Shown: in pieces, positions 1-9,616 of the stretch | Position numbering within the stretch: position 1 is the first letter of the stretch | How the letters are laid out: each line of letters begins with the position of its first letter | Source of the DNA: Leguminivora glycinivorella | Taxonomy: Eukaryota > Arthropoda > Insecta > Lepidoptera > Tortricidae | Length of the DNA stretch: 64,000 bases | Direction: 5' to 3' | Assembly (NCBI RefSeq): GCF_023078275.1 | Contig: NC_062990.1 | Coordinates: 12,477,549-12,541,548, forward strand | Notes under the pieces: model-generated | Told to the model about the DNA's origin: nothing | Database searches by the model: none | Seen by the model: the letters and a program-made list of their open reading frames with translations, nothing else | Program-made: the position numbers and the translations under genes

Positions 1-205
1 CGTTTTTGGAAATTTTTGATTGGCTCTAAAATCTTTAAAAAGCAGAATATCAAAAAAATCAAAACGGTCCGACACAGATAAAAATAATAACAATCTGTGT
101 TGAAATAATCATTGCTCTATCTTCAAAAACCAGGGAGGAAATAGTCGAGAGCGTTTGTATGGAGAATTGACCCCTACCGTATCGTCTTAAAGGTCTTAAC
201 TCTTC
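1..205 (-). repeat. Fragment of a foldback element
   Basis: This stretch is a reverse-complement relative of 55650-55850. Both share the blocks ccagggaggaaatagtcgag and aaaacggtccgacacagat in the same order and spacing. Only the inner part is present, so the element is truncated here by the window edge or by decay. From 206 to 451 I see only AT-rich sequence. Confidence 0.7.
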
Positions 206-451
206 AGGTAATAACTATGTGCCGTTATTACTTACAGTATTATATGTATGACATAACTAGTATTGAAATAACTAGGATAGGGTTGTAGTTTTTATTAATT
301 GTTGTGAAAGTCCAAATGTCGTGTGGAGATATTTGTATTTATAATATTATATATAAAAAATAGTTGTTTGATAATGTATGTAATTAATCTGGTAGCTCGC
401 GGTATTTAGTTAGTAGTGAAGTCCCGTTGTTGAGATTTTTGTTATTTTTTT

Positions 452-1264
452 AACCGACTTCAAAAAAGGAGGAGGTTCTCAATTCGACTGAATGTTTTTT
501 TTTTTTTTTATTTTTTTTTTTTTTTTATTTTTTTTTTGTATGTATGTTACTCGATATCTCCGAGAATCGTGGACCGATTTTCAAAATTTTTTTTTTGATC
601 GAACTGGTATAACCCCGAGATGGTCCCATTGGCACCAAGTCAGGGTCTGATGATGGTATCCTGGAGAAATCGAGGGAACTCTTCAAATGTTATAGGCACA
701 TGTAATGTTTTTAGTCTATTTTTCAAAGGTACACCAGTATTTACGTCTGATGGTAATAATTTTACGAGTATGTGGCTGAGCTGATGATGGAAGGTCAACT
801 CCTCAATGGTTAGGAGTTAAAGGATAATTCTTTCACTACTGTACATGTATTCGGACTGATACATATAATATCACTAGGAACCACTAAAAATCAACAAATA
901 AATAAACTTTTTAACAAAAAATAAAACCGCCTTCAAAAATAAGCGCGTTACAAAACACGGAGAAACTAAAAAGCCAAAAATAATAAACCTTTCAATTCAG
1001 ATTTCTTATCGTATTGCAATAAGCTAAACATCCAAATTATAAACAAATCAATTATTTTTGGAGTCGGTACCAGCCTGTGTATGGTTGGGTGGGGCAAACA
1101 GGCAATAGCAAGGCGACGAATAGGTCTGGTACCGACTACAAAAATAATTGATTTGTTTATAATTTGGATGTTTAGCTTATTGCAATACGATAAGAAATCT
1201 GAATTGAAAGGTTTATTATTTTTGGCTTTTTAGTTTCTCCGTGTTTTGTAACGCGCTTATTTTT
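452..1264 (+). mobile_element. Foldback/MITE composite, copy 1
   Basis: It starts ttaaccgacttcaaaaaagg, runs through a long T/A tract (about 496-538), then a unique-looking middle, and ends in a large stem-loop. The arms, roughly 936-1075 and 1125-1262, are near-perfect reverse complements and surround a loop of about 50 bp. A reverse-orientation copy lies at 40079-40914. The right arm is cut short at about 1264 compared with that copy. There is no coding capacity. I recognise the family as very common in moths and butterflies; its transposition class is not clear from the sequence. Confidence 0.8.
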
Positions 1265-1267
1265 TTA

Positions 1268-1940
1268 TGTGATATTAATAATAATAATAAGCCCACGGGG
1301 GCAGCTTGTGGCGAGCTGACGGTGAGTGGCGACACCGCGGACCCCTATTCCAGAGGGCACTTCCATCTAGCCCTCGCCTCTGCGCGTGCCTTAACCGGCC
1401 GGCCAGAGTGGATTCGCAAGAGCGGGACCTATGCTCCAGGTTGGAAGTGTAAAATGTCATAACGCCGGCGGCCTGCTGAACGGATCACCGGGATCTGGCT
1501 ACCGCAGTCTCACCTCTCGACAACCTTTCAGCCACTCTTCAAGTGTTGCTCTGTTGTCGCACCGTGCGTGCGGCCGTTTTGCAGGGCCCACTCAATGAGT
1601 TGGCGAGTCACCGCCTGTCTTTTACAATCTTAAGACTAGTTGTCATGGCAGGTGTCCGATAGTCTCCCCCCATAGACCATTATCCAGTCCATCCGACTTG
1701 CACAACAATAGCCTATGACCTTAGTTCCCATCGCAACACAAAAGTGCTGCACTGAAATAGTCTTTACACCTGGCGGGGACCATCTCCGGATGTATCATAT
1801 TGTGCGCTCGGGGATGGTATCCGCCAGGTGCCTTTAGATTAAAGTGTCTAAAAGGGCCTCTGTGCTGTTGGCTTCGGCCCCACACATGCCTCCCAAAAGT
1901 CCGGGACCCCATGGTCCCGAGATATGGTAAGACATACAAA
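1268..1940 (-). mobile_element. Microsatellite-flanked retroposon, copy A
   Basis: About 670 bp, reverse orientation, closely matching 42627-43306 (copy B) and more loosely 45905-46635 (copy C). The (ATT)n tract abuts the cgagctgacggtgagtggcg end; the other end reads catggtcccgagatatggt. No open frame is conserved between copies. A tail of ATT repeats and a preference for sitting in such repeats resemble what is known of Dong/R4-type LINEs and their passengers, so this is called a non-autonomous retroposon by inference. Confidence 0.6.
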
Positions 1941-2309
1941 TAAAAAAAAACATTAAAACATTAAAACATTTATTTATCTACACAAATTCAACATTCATCA
2001 TAAAAAGGAAGAAATTAAGCTAAACAATACAGAATTTGAGAGAACATCGCTTGTGCTTTCCCTTATAACGTTGACCTGGTTCCTACACTAGGCGAGGCCT
2101 GTGCTGTAGGTAACCAGCTTACATCCGAGTTAACAAATTTATAATAATAATAATCATCTTAACAAACTTATAACAAATTAACAAAACAAATACACCACAA
2201 CAGGAGGGTTAACAAATTTATAATAATAATAATCATCTTTATTTCAGACCAGGTCCATAATTATACATTTAAATTATACAAAAACATTAATGTTCTGTTT
2301 TATTTTCAG
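1941..2309. repeat. AT-rich interval with a direct repeat
   Basis: The 30-base block beginning ttaacaaatttataataata occurs at about 2131-2161 and again at about 2210-2240. Between the copies is a degenerate version of the same sequence. The right copy runs into tttatttcagaccagg, a common lepidopteran retroposon end. No gene is seen. Confidence 0.5.
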
Positions 2310-3165
2310 AAAGTGAATGGTGATGAGAAGAAGGAAACTCCAATGGAAGTAGAGGAATCTGGTAAGAATTGATTATTTTAATATTTAAAAACAAAATTTA
2401 AAATTAATAAATACATGTCTTATAAAAATATAATAACATGATGATACTTTTTGTTCTAGCCGTAAATATTAAAACATAAAAATCGTACTCTTTTTTTTTT
2501 TTGGAACTTGAATTTAAACACGTCCATAGCTATATCTATGAATGAGCTATATGAATATTATACCTTATCTACTCGTAACGCCGTGGCTTGCGTGGGCGAC
2601 GGTGCGACGCGTACGAAATCAAACCTTATCGATATGGAAGCATGAGACGCGACGGCGACGGACGCGCGACCGTCGCCCACGCAAGACACGGCGTAATTCT
2701 TTGCCTTTGACAAATTGTATGTTTCCAAGTCCTATCATATTTGAAGTCTGACAAAAGGAGCACATTTTCCATAAATATAGGTTGCTATGCTATAATTTCG
2801 AATTTGAAGTATAAATTTAAAAATTACTAAATACATTATTTCACTTTACAGACAACTCACAAGACAAAAAAGAGGACACGAAACCGGAATCAGAAGCCGC
2901 TGAACCACCAAAAACGGAAGAACCCACAGAGAAAGCCCCCGAACCAGCACCAGAACCCACACCAGAAAAACCCACAGAAACCACACCACTCTCCCAGCCC
3001 AGTGAAGACAAAACAGAGACAGAAAAACAACAAGAGAAATCAGAAGACGTCGAAATGAAGGATGAGAAAGTCAATGGGGCACCCGAGGAGGAAAAAACTG
3101 AAGTGGAAGCCAAGAAAGTGGAGGAAGCGATACCAAACGACACAGTTGTGGCCACCACGGCGTGA
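2310..3165 (+). CDS. C-terminal exons of an unrecognised acidic-tail protein
   Basis: Two coding exons, 2310-2361 and 2852-3165, are joined by a GT-AG intron: acceptor ttttattttcag before 2310, donor gtaagaa after 2361, acceptor tcactttacag before 2852. The reading phase is kept (G|AC = Asp) and the frame ends at TGA 3163-3165. The roughly 121 residues are low complexity and rich in Lys, Glu, Pro, Thr and Ser, with repeated K-P-E and E-P-x-P patterns, ending VVATTA. No folded domain, membrane segment or signal is visible. Such tails are common on nuclear and chromatin proteins, but I cannot name the gene. Upstream exons lie outside the window. The long antisense frame over this exon is a shadow. 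Confidence 0.75.
2579..2693. mobile_element. Harbinger-like MITE in the last intron
   Basis: A 115-bp element with inverted ends cgccgtggcttgcgtgggcg and its near reverse complement, flanked by the 3-bp duplication TAA (2576-2578 and 2694-2696). A TWA target duplication is the usual PIF/Harbinger signature. It has no coding content and sits inside the intron of the acidic-tail gene. Confidence 0.75.
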
Positions 3166-3990
3166 TCCTAGAGTGTAGTGCGCGTTTGTGACGAGATTCC
3201 ACTTGCGTAGACTGTGAAAAGCTGTTCTGGTGTCATTCATGGTGCCCTGTTGAAGGAACTACACACTGAAGGTCTCCAGACATAGCGACGCTGAATCTGC
3301 TTTCGACGATAAAAAATTGCTTGTTAATATGAACTACTGCTGCATTCAGCGACGACCACGCATAAGCGTCTTCATACTAGCGAGCGACTTCTGGTCGGGT
3401 ATAACCGAATCGGCGTCGGTATGTTTGGGGATATCATAAGCGTTTTATGAGCGTCTAGAAAACTACAGATGCTAGACATAACATCAATTTTTATAGCGCT
3501 GACTCAACGCTGAAAGTAAACGCTAGTGTGGGTTGTCCTAGGCGTCATCCATATATTACGTCACAGTGTAAGGGGGGGGGGGGTCATACTAAATGTGACA
3601 ATCCCTGTTAAAGGGATACAAAAAAACCTGAAATTTGGTGTGACGTAATATGTGGATGATCCCCTATTCAAAACTATACAAATCAAACAAATATAGTAGT
3701 TTGTTCCAAGCCGATTTCAATGTTACTATCAACGTCTATCAAACTTGGAAATTTAGTTACACGAAAAATATGGCGACGTATAGCACCATCTATCGTCTGT
3801 CAAACTAAGTAATTGCGATTTTCTTAAACTTATTTTAGTCTTTGATCAAGATTTAAAATAAAATACATTTCAGTGTTCAGAGTAGTGACTCCAAACTAAA
3901 CTTAGCTACCTAAGTATAATGTAGATAAAATATAAGAAAGATTTTAAACGTATCAGTAACAAGCTTTCATCAGTCCATGTAAAATAAAGG
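3166..3990 (+). other. Probable 3' UTR of the acidic-tail gene
   Basis: After the stop there is no further coding sequence. An AATAAA signal lies at 3983-3988 (aaaataaagg). An insertion with inverted ends (tcatccatatattacgtcac at the left, gtgacgtaatatgtggatga at the right) occupies about 3548-3660 and includes a run of G around 3572-3583. The UTR end is inferred from the signal only. Confidence 0.45.
3548..3660. mobile_element. Short palindromic MITE
   Basis: Ends are reverse complements (catccatatattacgtcac / gtgacgtaatatgtggatg) around a G-run and a short AT-rich middle. I recognise this end sequence as a repeated lepidopteran MITE. The target duplication is not obvious. Confidence 0.65.
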
Positions 3991-5060
3991 AGTGTTTCAC
4001 TCGTTCTTGTCACAAATGCTTTCAAATTCGGTTAATGTACAGGCTGCTCACACTAACAGTTTTAATAAATGTTTAAAAGTAATGGTTTATTTTTGTAAAA
4101 CTTTGGAAGTAAGTATTTTGAAATACCGTGTGTGGGCAGCCTTTTAAGGGTTTCATATCAAACAGTAATACATTCAATAGTTCAATTCTCTCTTAATAGG
4201 AAATTAGATAATTCCGTACAGTAAGGATTATAAACCGGTTTTGTCTGCTCAAACGCAGTTTTGTCTATGGTTTGTTAAGGACTTTAGTGAGTGTGCAAGA
4301 AATCGCATACGATTTTTGCAGATCGATTTGTTGCAAAGCCAGTAAAAGCCTTAAATTGTGGATTAAACTGCTTTGTTTTATTAAATCCGGTTGTTAAGAT
4401 ATAACCGGTTTTTCCCTACATTAGCCGTTGATGTTCATTGTAATCAAATTGTTGTATATTTCATAAATTTATGACGAGATTTAAACATAAGAGTTCCGGT
4501 TTGGGGACGGCCGTTCTTTGACCTGTATTTAAGCTAAAATAATTTGTGTATTTCCGTTTTTGACATAATAATGTGATTTCGGTGTAAGTTGAAGGTTTTC
4601 CCGCAATGTCATTGGTTTTCTACCAGGGTCCGATTTTGCAAACTAATCACATCGGACTTTGATAAACATTTTGTTAGGTAAATTAAAACGGTCACTCGGA
4701 TCAGTCACATGGTAGCTCTACATGTTGCTATAGGCTACGGTGCCTGCCTACTAGGTGGGCTGTGTGCTTGTTTGCCACCAACGTGGTGTGAGATAAAGAA
4801 ATTTGTACTCCCATTTTCGGCATTATTGTCAAATGAGAGAATTCATATTAAACTACAGTTTCGCTAAAGGTTCGTCCACACTTTCCACTGATGTTATATC
4901 CAAAAGTGTTCCAAAATCGATGAAATCCGTTTTAATATATTTAATATTTTGTCAGCTTGTAAGCGGTTACATGAGTAATCAGTAGAACTTTGAGTTTGCT
5001 AGATATCTATTTAAATAAGTTCGCAAAGTGTATGATTGTAGGTACAGTCTGGAATACCAG
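3991..5060. other. Intergenic, little to see
   Basis: No coding exon or RNA gene is recognised. At about 4706-4795 there is a fragment of a common lepidopteran retroposon 3' end (tataggctacggtgcctgcc, then ggtgggctgtgtgcttgttt). Related fragments lie near 23013, 49690 and 50450. Confidence 0.5.
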
Positions 5061-5179
5061 GGGCCCGTTTCTCGAAAGGTACAAGCCTTGTATTACAAGT
5101 GTGTTTCCATGACAACCCATACGATTTGACAGTTCGCGCACTTGTAATACAAGGCTTGTACCTTTCGAGAAACGGGCCC
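5061..5179. mobile_element. Palindromic MITE (gggcccgtttctcg ends)
   Basis: A 119-bp element whose first 40 bases (gggcccgtttctcgaaaggt...) are almost perfectly reverse-complemented at its end. The loop is about 38 bp. Flanking CAG on both sides may be the target duplication, but overlap with the G/C-rich ends makes this uncertain. Confidence 0.75.
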
Positions 5180-6120
5180 CAGGGATCCGGGATGTTTCAC
5201 CACAGTGACATTGACGCTTGAGCTTATTGACACTGTCAATTCTGTGCCTATTTCTGGGTAACTGATAAGTAACATTGTTGGACTTTAGATTGACCCATGG
5301 AACATGGCGGATCGTCCTCCGATATATTTTTTTATTTTTTGCATTCTGCTGTTTAATATGATAATAGGTTTATAAGTTTGATAGGATATTATGCAGTGAA
5401 TAGCCTGCGCAAAGAGTGCATTTAATGAAGAATTCTTTTGGAGATACGAATAACCAATTCTACGGACATCACTCGGCAGTTCGTGGTCCCGGCCGCCATC
5501 ATGCTTTGTACTGCTGCTCCAGCTATCCTCCAGTGCATCGCGAAGGCCTTGTTCGCAAAAAAACTGCTTATACTATTTTATATATCTCTGTAATTTACTT
5601 GACATTGGCAAAGTGCCCTGGTAGCAGAAAGCCATTATTATACGAATAAATAAAAAGTAACATTGTTACTCAGCTTCAATATTTGTTTAACGGGCAAAAG
5701 AAGTGTCACTGTTGTGAAATAGGCCACAGGGATCAGATTCAGTAACATTTAGTAAACTTTTTGTTGAATTGTTTATTTTATTTTATAGATATTTTCGTGC
5801 ATGATTCTAAAGTACAAGAGTACAATTACACGACGCTAATGTTTACTTGTTACGATAAAATGAACTATAGTTATAATGATTGTGTTTTAATAATAAAAAC
5901 GTAGTGGAAATATTTGGCTTTTATTGGTAACCCTCGTGGCAATAGTACATTACAATAAAAGTGGGGAAGAGGGAATTCGAAACGAGAGGCGACATGTTTT
6001 AAGTCGACACGATTTTTTATTTTCATTTTCGCACGTGTATCGTACGACGTTTTTCAGTGCAGATAGCCCTCTTAAAAACTCGTCTCTGTTTCTGTCAAAA
6101 AAATGTCATCATATACATAA
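5180..6120. other. Intergenic, no supported gene
   Basis: No exon with convincing splice sites or codon structure. A frame around 5464-5600 reads as a hydrophobic peptide but lacks support. Near 6000-6095 are fragments of the cacgtgtatcgtacgacgtt / cagtgcagat repeat that is fuller at 13590-13995. Confidence 0.4.
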
Positions 6121-6124
6121 TTAA

Positions 6125-6276
6125 CACTTTCGAAACCGGGCTCTACGCGGCGCTACGACATTTTCGCTACATACGGGGAAACCCATGTAATCTTTGACAT
6201 ACGATGTTAACTTTGACATACATTTTTAAAGTCAACGCCATATGTTAGGATCCTTATCAAGCACAGAGACGAAGGG
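6125..6276. mobile_element. TTAA-flanked MITE (piggyBac-like)
   Basis: TTAA occurs at both borders (6121-6124 and 6277-6280) around a 152-bp element starting cactttcgaaaccgggctct and ending with the weak inverted match cgaaggg. Its left half matches the better preserved copy at 59560-59682 in reverse. TTAA duplication with short inverted ends is typical of piggyBac-derived MITEs. Confidence 0.55.
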
Positions 6277-6280
6277 TTAA

Positions 6281-6422
6281 GGGTCCCCCCACATCTAGCG
6301 TCTCGCGAGCGTCGCGTCGGGCCAACTGTATGGGCAAAGCCTGACGCGGCGTCGACGCGACGTCTTTTTCCATACAGTTGGCCCGACGCGACGCTCGCAA
6401 GACGCTAGATGTGGGGGGACCC
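6281..6422. mobile_element. Harbinger-like MITE with 50-bp arms
   Basis: The left arm starts gggtccccccacatctagcg and is reverse-complemented with one or two mismatches at the right end. TAA flanks both sides (6278-6280, 6423-6425). The left TAA is part of the TTAA border of the neighbouring TTAA-flanked element, so the two abut exactly. Confidence 0.8.
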
Positions 6423-7081
6423 TAAGTTTCGACCTGACCAAGAAATGATCCACTGCATTAGTGCGAGCAAAAAGCACCATCTGTACTGAAAGTCTTTTTA
6501 CTCGTCAACTTTAATCTGTCAATTAGGACACCACAAAGCACAAACTAAACTATACGTGCTGACTATTCAGTGTTGGATAGTCTGACTTTCACTTGCTTTC
6601 TATAATACAGTACTCTATCCTGTTTGATCATAACTCCACAGATTAATAAATAATTAGTTACTACGTAACTCGCATGAAACCTATCTATGTATAGGAAATC
6701 AATAAGCACGTCACATGATATTATACAAAACAGCTTTGATCTCGCAACGATGAAGTAAATACTGTTAAATTTGATTGGCATCAGCATTTTATTATATACA
6801 GAAAACCGATCACCACAAAACATCAAAACAAAACTAATAATCTGGCTTCCGATGCTGCAAGTATAGTAAGATTAATAAGGTCCTTTGCGTCCGACCTTTA
6901 AAAATATTCCTTATTGGACACACGAAGCACATGGACCCTTTACATAGGGAACGCCACATATATGTTATTAGTTACTCAATATCCCGCTAGATGTCGCTGT
7001 GCTACTGCGGTGGAAATCGTACATCGCGGTGTTAAGATTTTTCCTGATTCAATGACCCTCTTTAAGCAAGTTTGTATAGTT
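6423..7081. promoter_or_regulatory. Interval upstream of U2, possible snRNA promoter
   Basis: No gene is visible. The 60-80 bp before the U2 start (for example gtgttaagatttttcctgat at 7030-7049) is where an insect snRNA gene would carry its proximal sequence element. I cannot match it to a known consensus, so this is position only. At about 6440-6490 there is a fragment of the cagtacagatggtg repeat. Confidence 0.3.
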
Positions 7082-7268
7082 ATCGCTTCTCGGCCTTTTG
7101 GCTAAGATCAAAGTGTAGTATCTGTTCTTTTCAGCTTAATATCTGAAAGTTCCCTCACTGAGGGACCAGTATATTAAACTGATTTTTGTAAACCGACGGG
7201 ATGTTCGGGGCTCGCTCCACTCCCGTCACGGGTCGGCCCGGCATTGCAGTGCCGCCGGGATTGGCCCA
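7082..7268 (+). ncRNA. U2: U2 spliceosomal snRNA
   Basis: The 5' end reads atcgcttctcggccttttgg, the conserved U2 start. The branch-site recognition sequence GTAGTA is at 7115-7120 and the Sm site ATTTTTG at 7182-7188. Stem IIa (7129-7134 with 7143-7148), stem IIb (7151-7156 with 7160-7165), stem III (7195-7201 with 7221-7227) and the terminal hairpin (about 7238-7260) all form. Compared with the usual insect and vertebrate stem IIa (atcag/ctgat), both strands are changed together (ttcag/ctgaa), which keeps pairing. The gene may be active, but a MITE sits 5 bp beyond its 3' end, where the snRNA 3'-processing box is expected. A dispersed pseudo-copy cannot be excluded. Confidence 0.93.
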
Positions 7269-7273
7269 CATAA

Positions 7274-7590
7274 TAGGCTACTTTCGTTCGTTGATCGGAG
7301 CGCTATCAGTTCCCGTAATAAGGTCTTTTGCTCATTTAGTTCAGCCAGACCAGCGATCACTGAACAATTTGTCAAAATTATACAATATGATAGTAACATT
7401 CCGGGCCGAAAGGTTGATTTTATGAAAACTTTTTTTTGTTGCTCTGCTAAGTAGCTCTCGCTCTCGGTCGGCGCAGTCAACATTCGTTCTCGATCCAAAC
7501 CGGCGCCCGCCGATCCTATACACGCCATGTTGCGGTCATTGATGGGATTTTATTCCTAACAGTTCATAGTTCGTGAACGACACAAGCCTA
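7274..7590 (+). mobile_element. hAT MITE abutting the U2 3' end
   Basis: A 317-bp element with ends taggct...agccta and the 8-bp target duplication CCACATAA at 7266-7273 and 7591-7598. The left duplication overlaps the last three bases of U2. The internal blocks cgttcgttgatcggagcgc and ggtcttttgctcatttagtt recur, inverted, in the family member at 9117-9558. The left inverted end has lost several bases (taggctactttcg instead of taggcttgtg..). It is non-coding. Confidence 0.88.
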
Positions 7591-7651
7591 CCACATAATT
7601 ACGCAAAGCGTTTTAAAATCATATGATGAGAATAGCGTTGCGGAATTTCTA

Positions 7652-7834
7652 AAGCCTCCGCCACGCAAAGCGTTTTGATGAGAATAGCGTTAGCGGAGCG
7701 CAATGATAGCGGCGCCGGCGGAACGCTGGAGTTCCGCTCGCAATCCGCGCTCGTTAGTTCCCGCCGGCGTCCGCTGGGCGCAACGCCAGCCGTCCGCCTA
7801 CGCTATCAATAAGCGCATGTGTGGCCGAGCTTTA
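7652..7834. mobile_element. MITE with taaagc ends, copy 1
   Basis: Starts taaagcctccgccacgcaaa and ends tgtggccgagcttta, with a GC-rich middle (gccggcggaacgctggagtt). A second copy is at 11696-11839. Inverted ends are clear; the target duplication is ambiguous because the ends are themselves TA-rich. Confidence 0.65.
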
Positions 7835-8049
7835 AGTATTTTCTTCCTACTTTACTGAACTGTGACGCACGTAATTAACCAATTAGTGAAATAGTCCTAG
7901 ATCAGAAATGTCACCGTGATCTCTCGTGACTTAGCAGGGAAGAAAACTTTTCCATAACTCGACGTGACTCGACTGTACAAAGGGAGACTAAGGTAGAGCA
8001 GAGTCTCATTCTACTTATTATAAGGAGTTTTCCAGGCAGGCAGGCAATT

Positions 8050-8136
8050 ATGGTCGCGCGATAAGTGATAAAATAGCAGGCCGTCCCTATCGCACTCGAT
8101 AGGGACGGCCTGATATTTTATCGTTTTTCGCGCGCC
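8050..8136. repeat. Short hairpin repeat
   Basis: The arms ataaaatagcaggccgtccc and gggacggcctgatattttat pair around cactcg, a hairpin of about 35 bp per arm. I recognise it as a small lepidopteran MITE. No target duplication was assigned. Confidence 0.6.
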
Positions 8137-8866
8137 CATGCTTTCCGTGCAGAACGCAGCTCTACTCCGCTCTGTCGAAAAATAAATAAAAATAAATTTT
8201 ATTTATGATATGGTTTATTAGTAAAGGTTTCATGAACCAGAATTTATTTGGAATACAAACACTACAGATTTTGAGCGTTTACAGAACAGGGTTCGATAAA
8301 ATAATTATCAGAAATATTTAAGACAATTTTCATGTTGGATATAGGCGATTGAGGCAATACAAACGCAGGTTCTAGCTATTGTAAACTGTTTAAAAAAAAA
8401 TACAGCATACTTAGACACGGGGCAGCTACTTAAGGATCTCTAGATTATTTCGAACCCTGTTAAAAAATATGAAGGAGTTTATCAAATTTCAACAGCATTA
8501 TCATTAACATCTCATATCAAAAATTATAAATATATGAAAATGGCGCCAACACACATTACGTAAATATCACATTCACTCTCAACATAGCGAATACCAAATT
8601 GGCAACATTTTGAATATTTCACGTCTCACACTTTTGTTTTGTATATGTCAATTCGAACTGCTATAATATTTTGAATCCTTGTAAAAGATACCACATTGTC
8701 TCTTACCATAAGGACGAGATTATCTAATAGGTATAACCCGACACCATACTTAGGCACTTGCCCCACCAAAAGCAAACTATGAGCTATCGGCTATAAAAAC
8801 GAACAAAATATAGTCGCTGCCGTGTAAACTTAGAATGTTATAATGTGTGACCAAAGACCTATATAA
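8137..8866. other. Intergenic, no supported gene
   Basis: AT-rich, no conserved frame. About 8774-8835 carries a fragment (tatgagctatcggctataaa) of the multi-arm palindrome at 10363-10673. Confidence 0.4.
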
Positions 8867-9616
8867 CTTCGTAAAGACCGATAAAGTCTAAGAAAAAAAC
8901 GTACCTCAAAACCATACAGAAAAAGGTACGATGAGCTAGATGGCGATACACCTTTGGGGTACGCTCGGCTAGATGGCGCTAATATTAATATTTGAGATTT
9001 TAAAACATATCAAGCTAAGAATATGGGCCAAATTGTCAAAACTGAGGTTCAAAGTTTTAAGCCGGTGTCGAGAGATGGCAGTCTATGCACTGTGATTACA
9101 CATTTTACTTTGACAGTAGGCTTGTGTCGTTCACGAACTATGAACTGTTAGGAATAAAATCCCATCAATGACCTAAATGAACTGAATCTTTTTGTGCTCT
9201 GAGAATCGGTCTTTGCTCATTTAGTTCAGTATAGGATCGGCGAGCGCGAGCGGTTTCAATCAAGAACGAGTGTGTGACTGCGCCGACCGAGAGTGAGAGC
9301 AACACAAAAACATCAAGGTTTCAGTTTCATATTAAACTTCGGTTACTTACAACCTTTCGACCCGGAATGTTACTATCTGTGGACTATTCGTATCATTTTG
9401 ACACTATTCGGTCCTATTCGTTCTGATCTTTCCGACCGCAGTGGTCGCTGGTCTGGCTGAACTAAATGAGCAAAAGACCTAAAAGAGCGAACTAGTTCGT
9501 GGGAGCGATTGAACGAAATCGGAGCGCTCCGATCAACGAACGAAACGGCACAAGCCTATTTGACAGTCAATCTCTTAGAATGTTATAATGTAATAATGTG
9601 TGTAGCCAGTGTAGCT
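8867..9616 (+). repeat. Dispersed repeat R, copy 1 (interrupted)
   Basis: Contains the blocks agctagatggcgatacaccttt, ggcgctaatattaatattt and gggccaaattgtcaaaactg, ending near aatctcttagaatg. Other copies: 14323-14530 (+) and 39234-39530 (-). This copy is split by the hAT MITE at 9117-9558. It is non-coding and its class is unknown to me. Confidence 0.7.
9117..9558 (-). mobile_element. hAT MITE nested in repeat R
   Basis: A 442-bp element with inverted ends taggcttgtgtcgttc / aacggcacaagccta and perfect 8-bp duplications TTTGACAG (9109-9116 and 9559-9566). The uninterrupted site is seen in the paralogous repeat at 14503-14520 (tttgacagtaactc) and, inverted, at about 39253-39275. Same family as 7274-7590. 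Confidence 0.92.

Noticed and set aside
2841..3158. A 105-codon serine-rich frame on the - strand
   Set aside because: It is the exact antisense of a Lys/Glu/Pro-rich exon with proper splice sites; the Ser/Val bias is a mirror effect.
5464..5610. Hydrophobic frame (VVPAAIMLCTAAPAILQCIA)
   Set aside because: Codon-like, with a weak acceptor tcggcag near 5480, but no donor, no family match and no partner exon; kept as unassigned.
7226..7528. Open frames across the U2 region
   Set aside because: They run from inside the U2 RNA into the adjacent MITE; no protein features.
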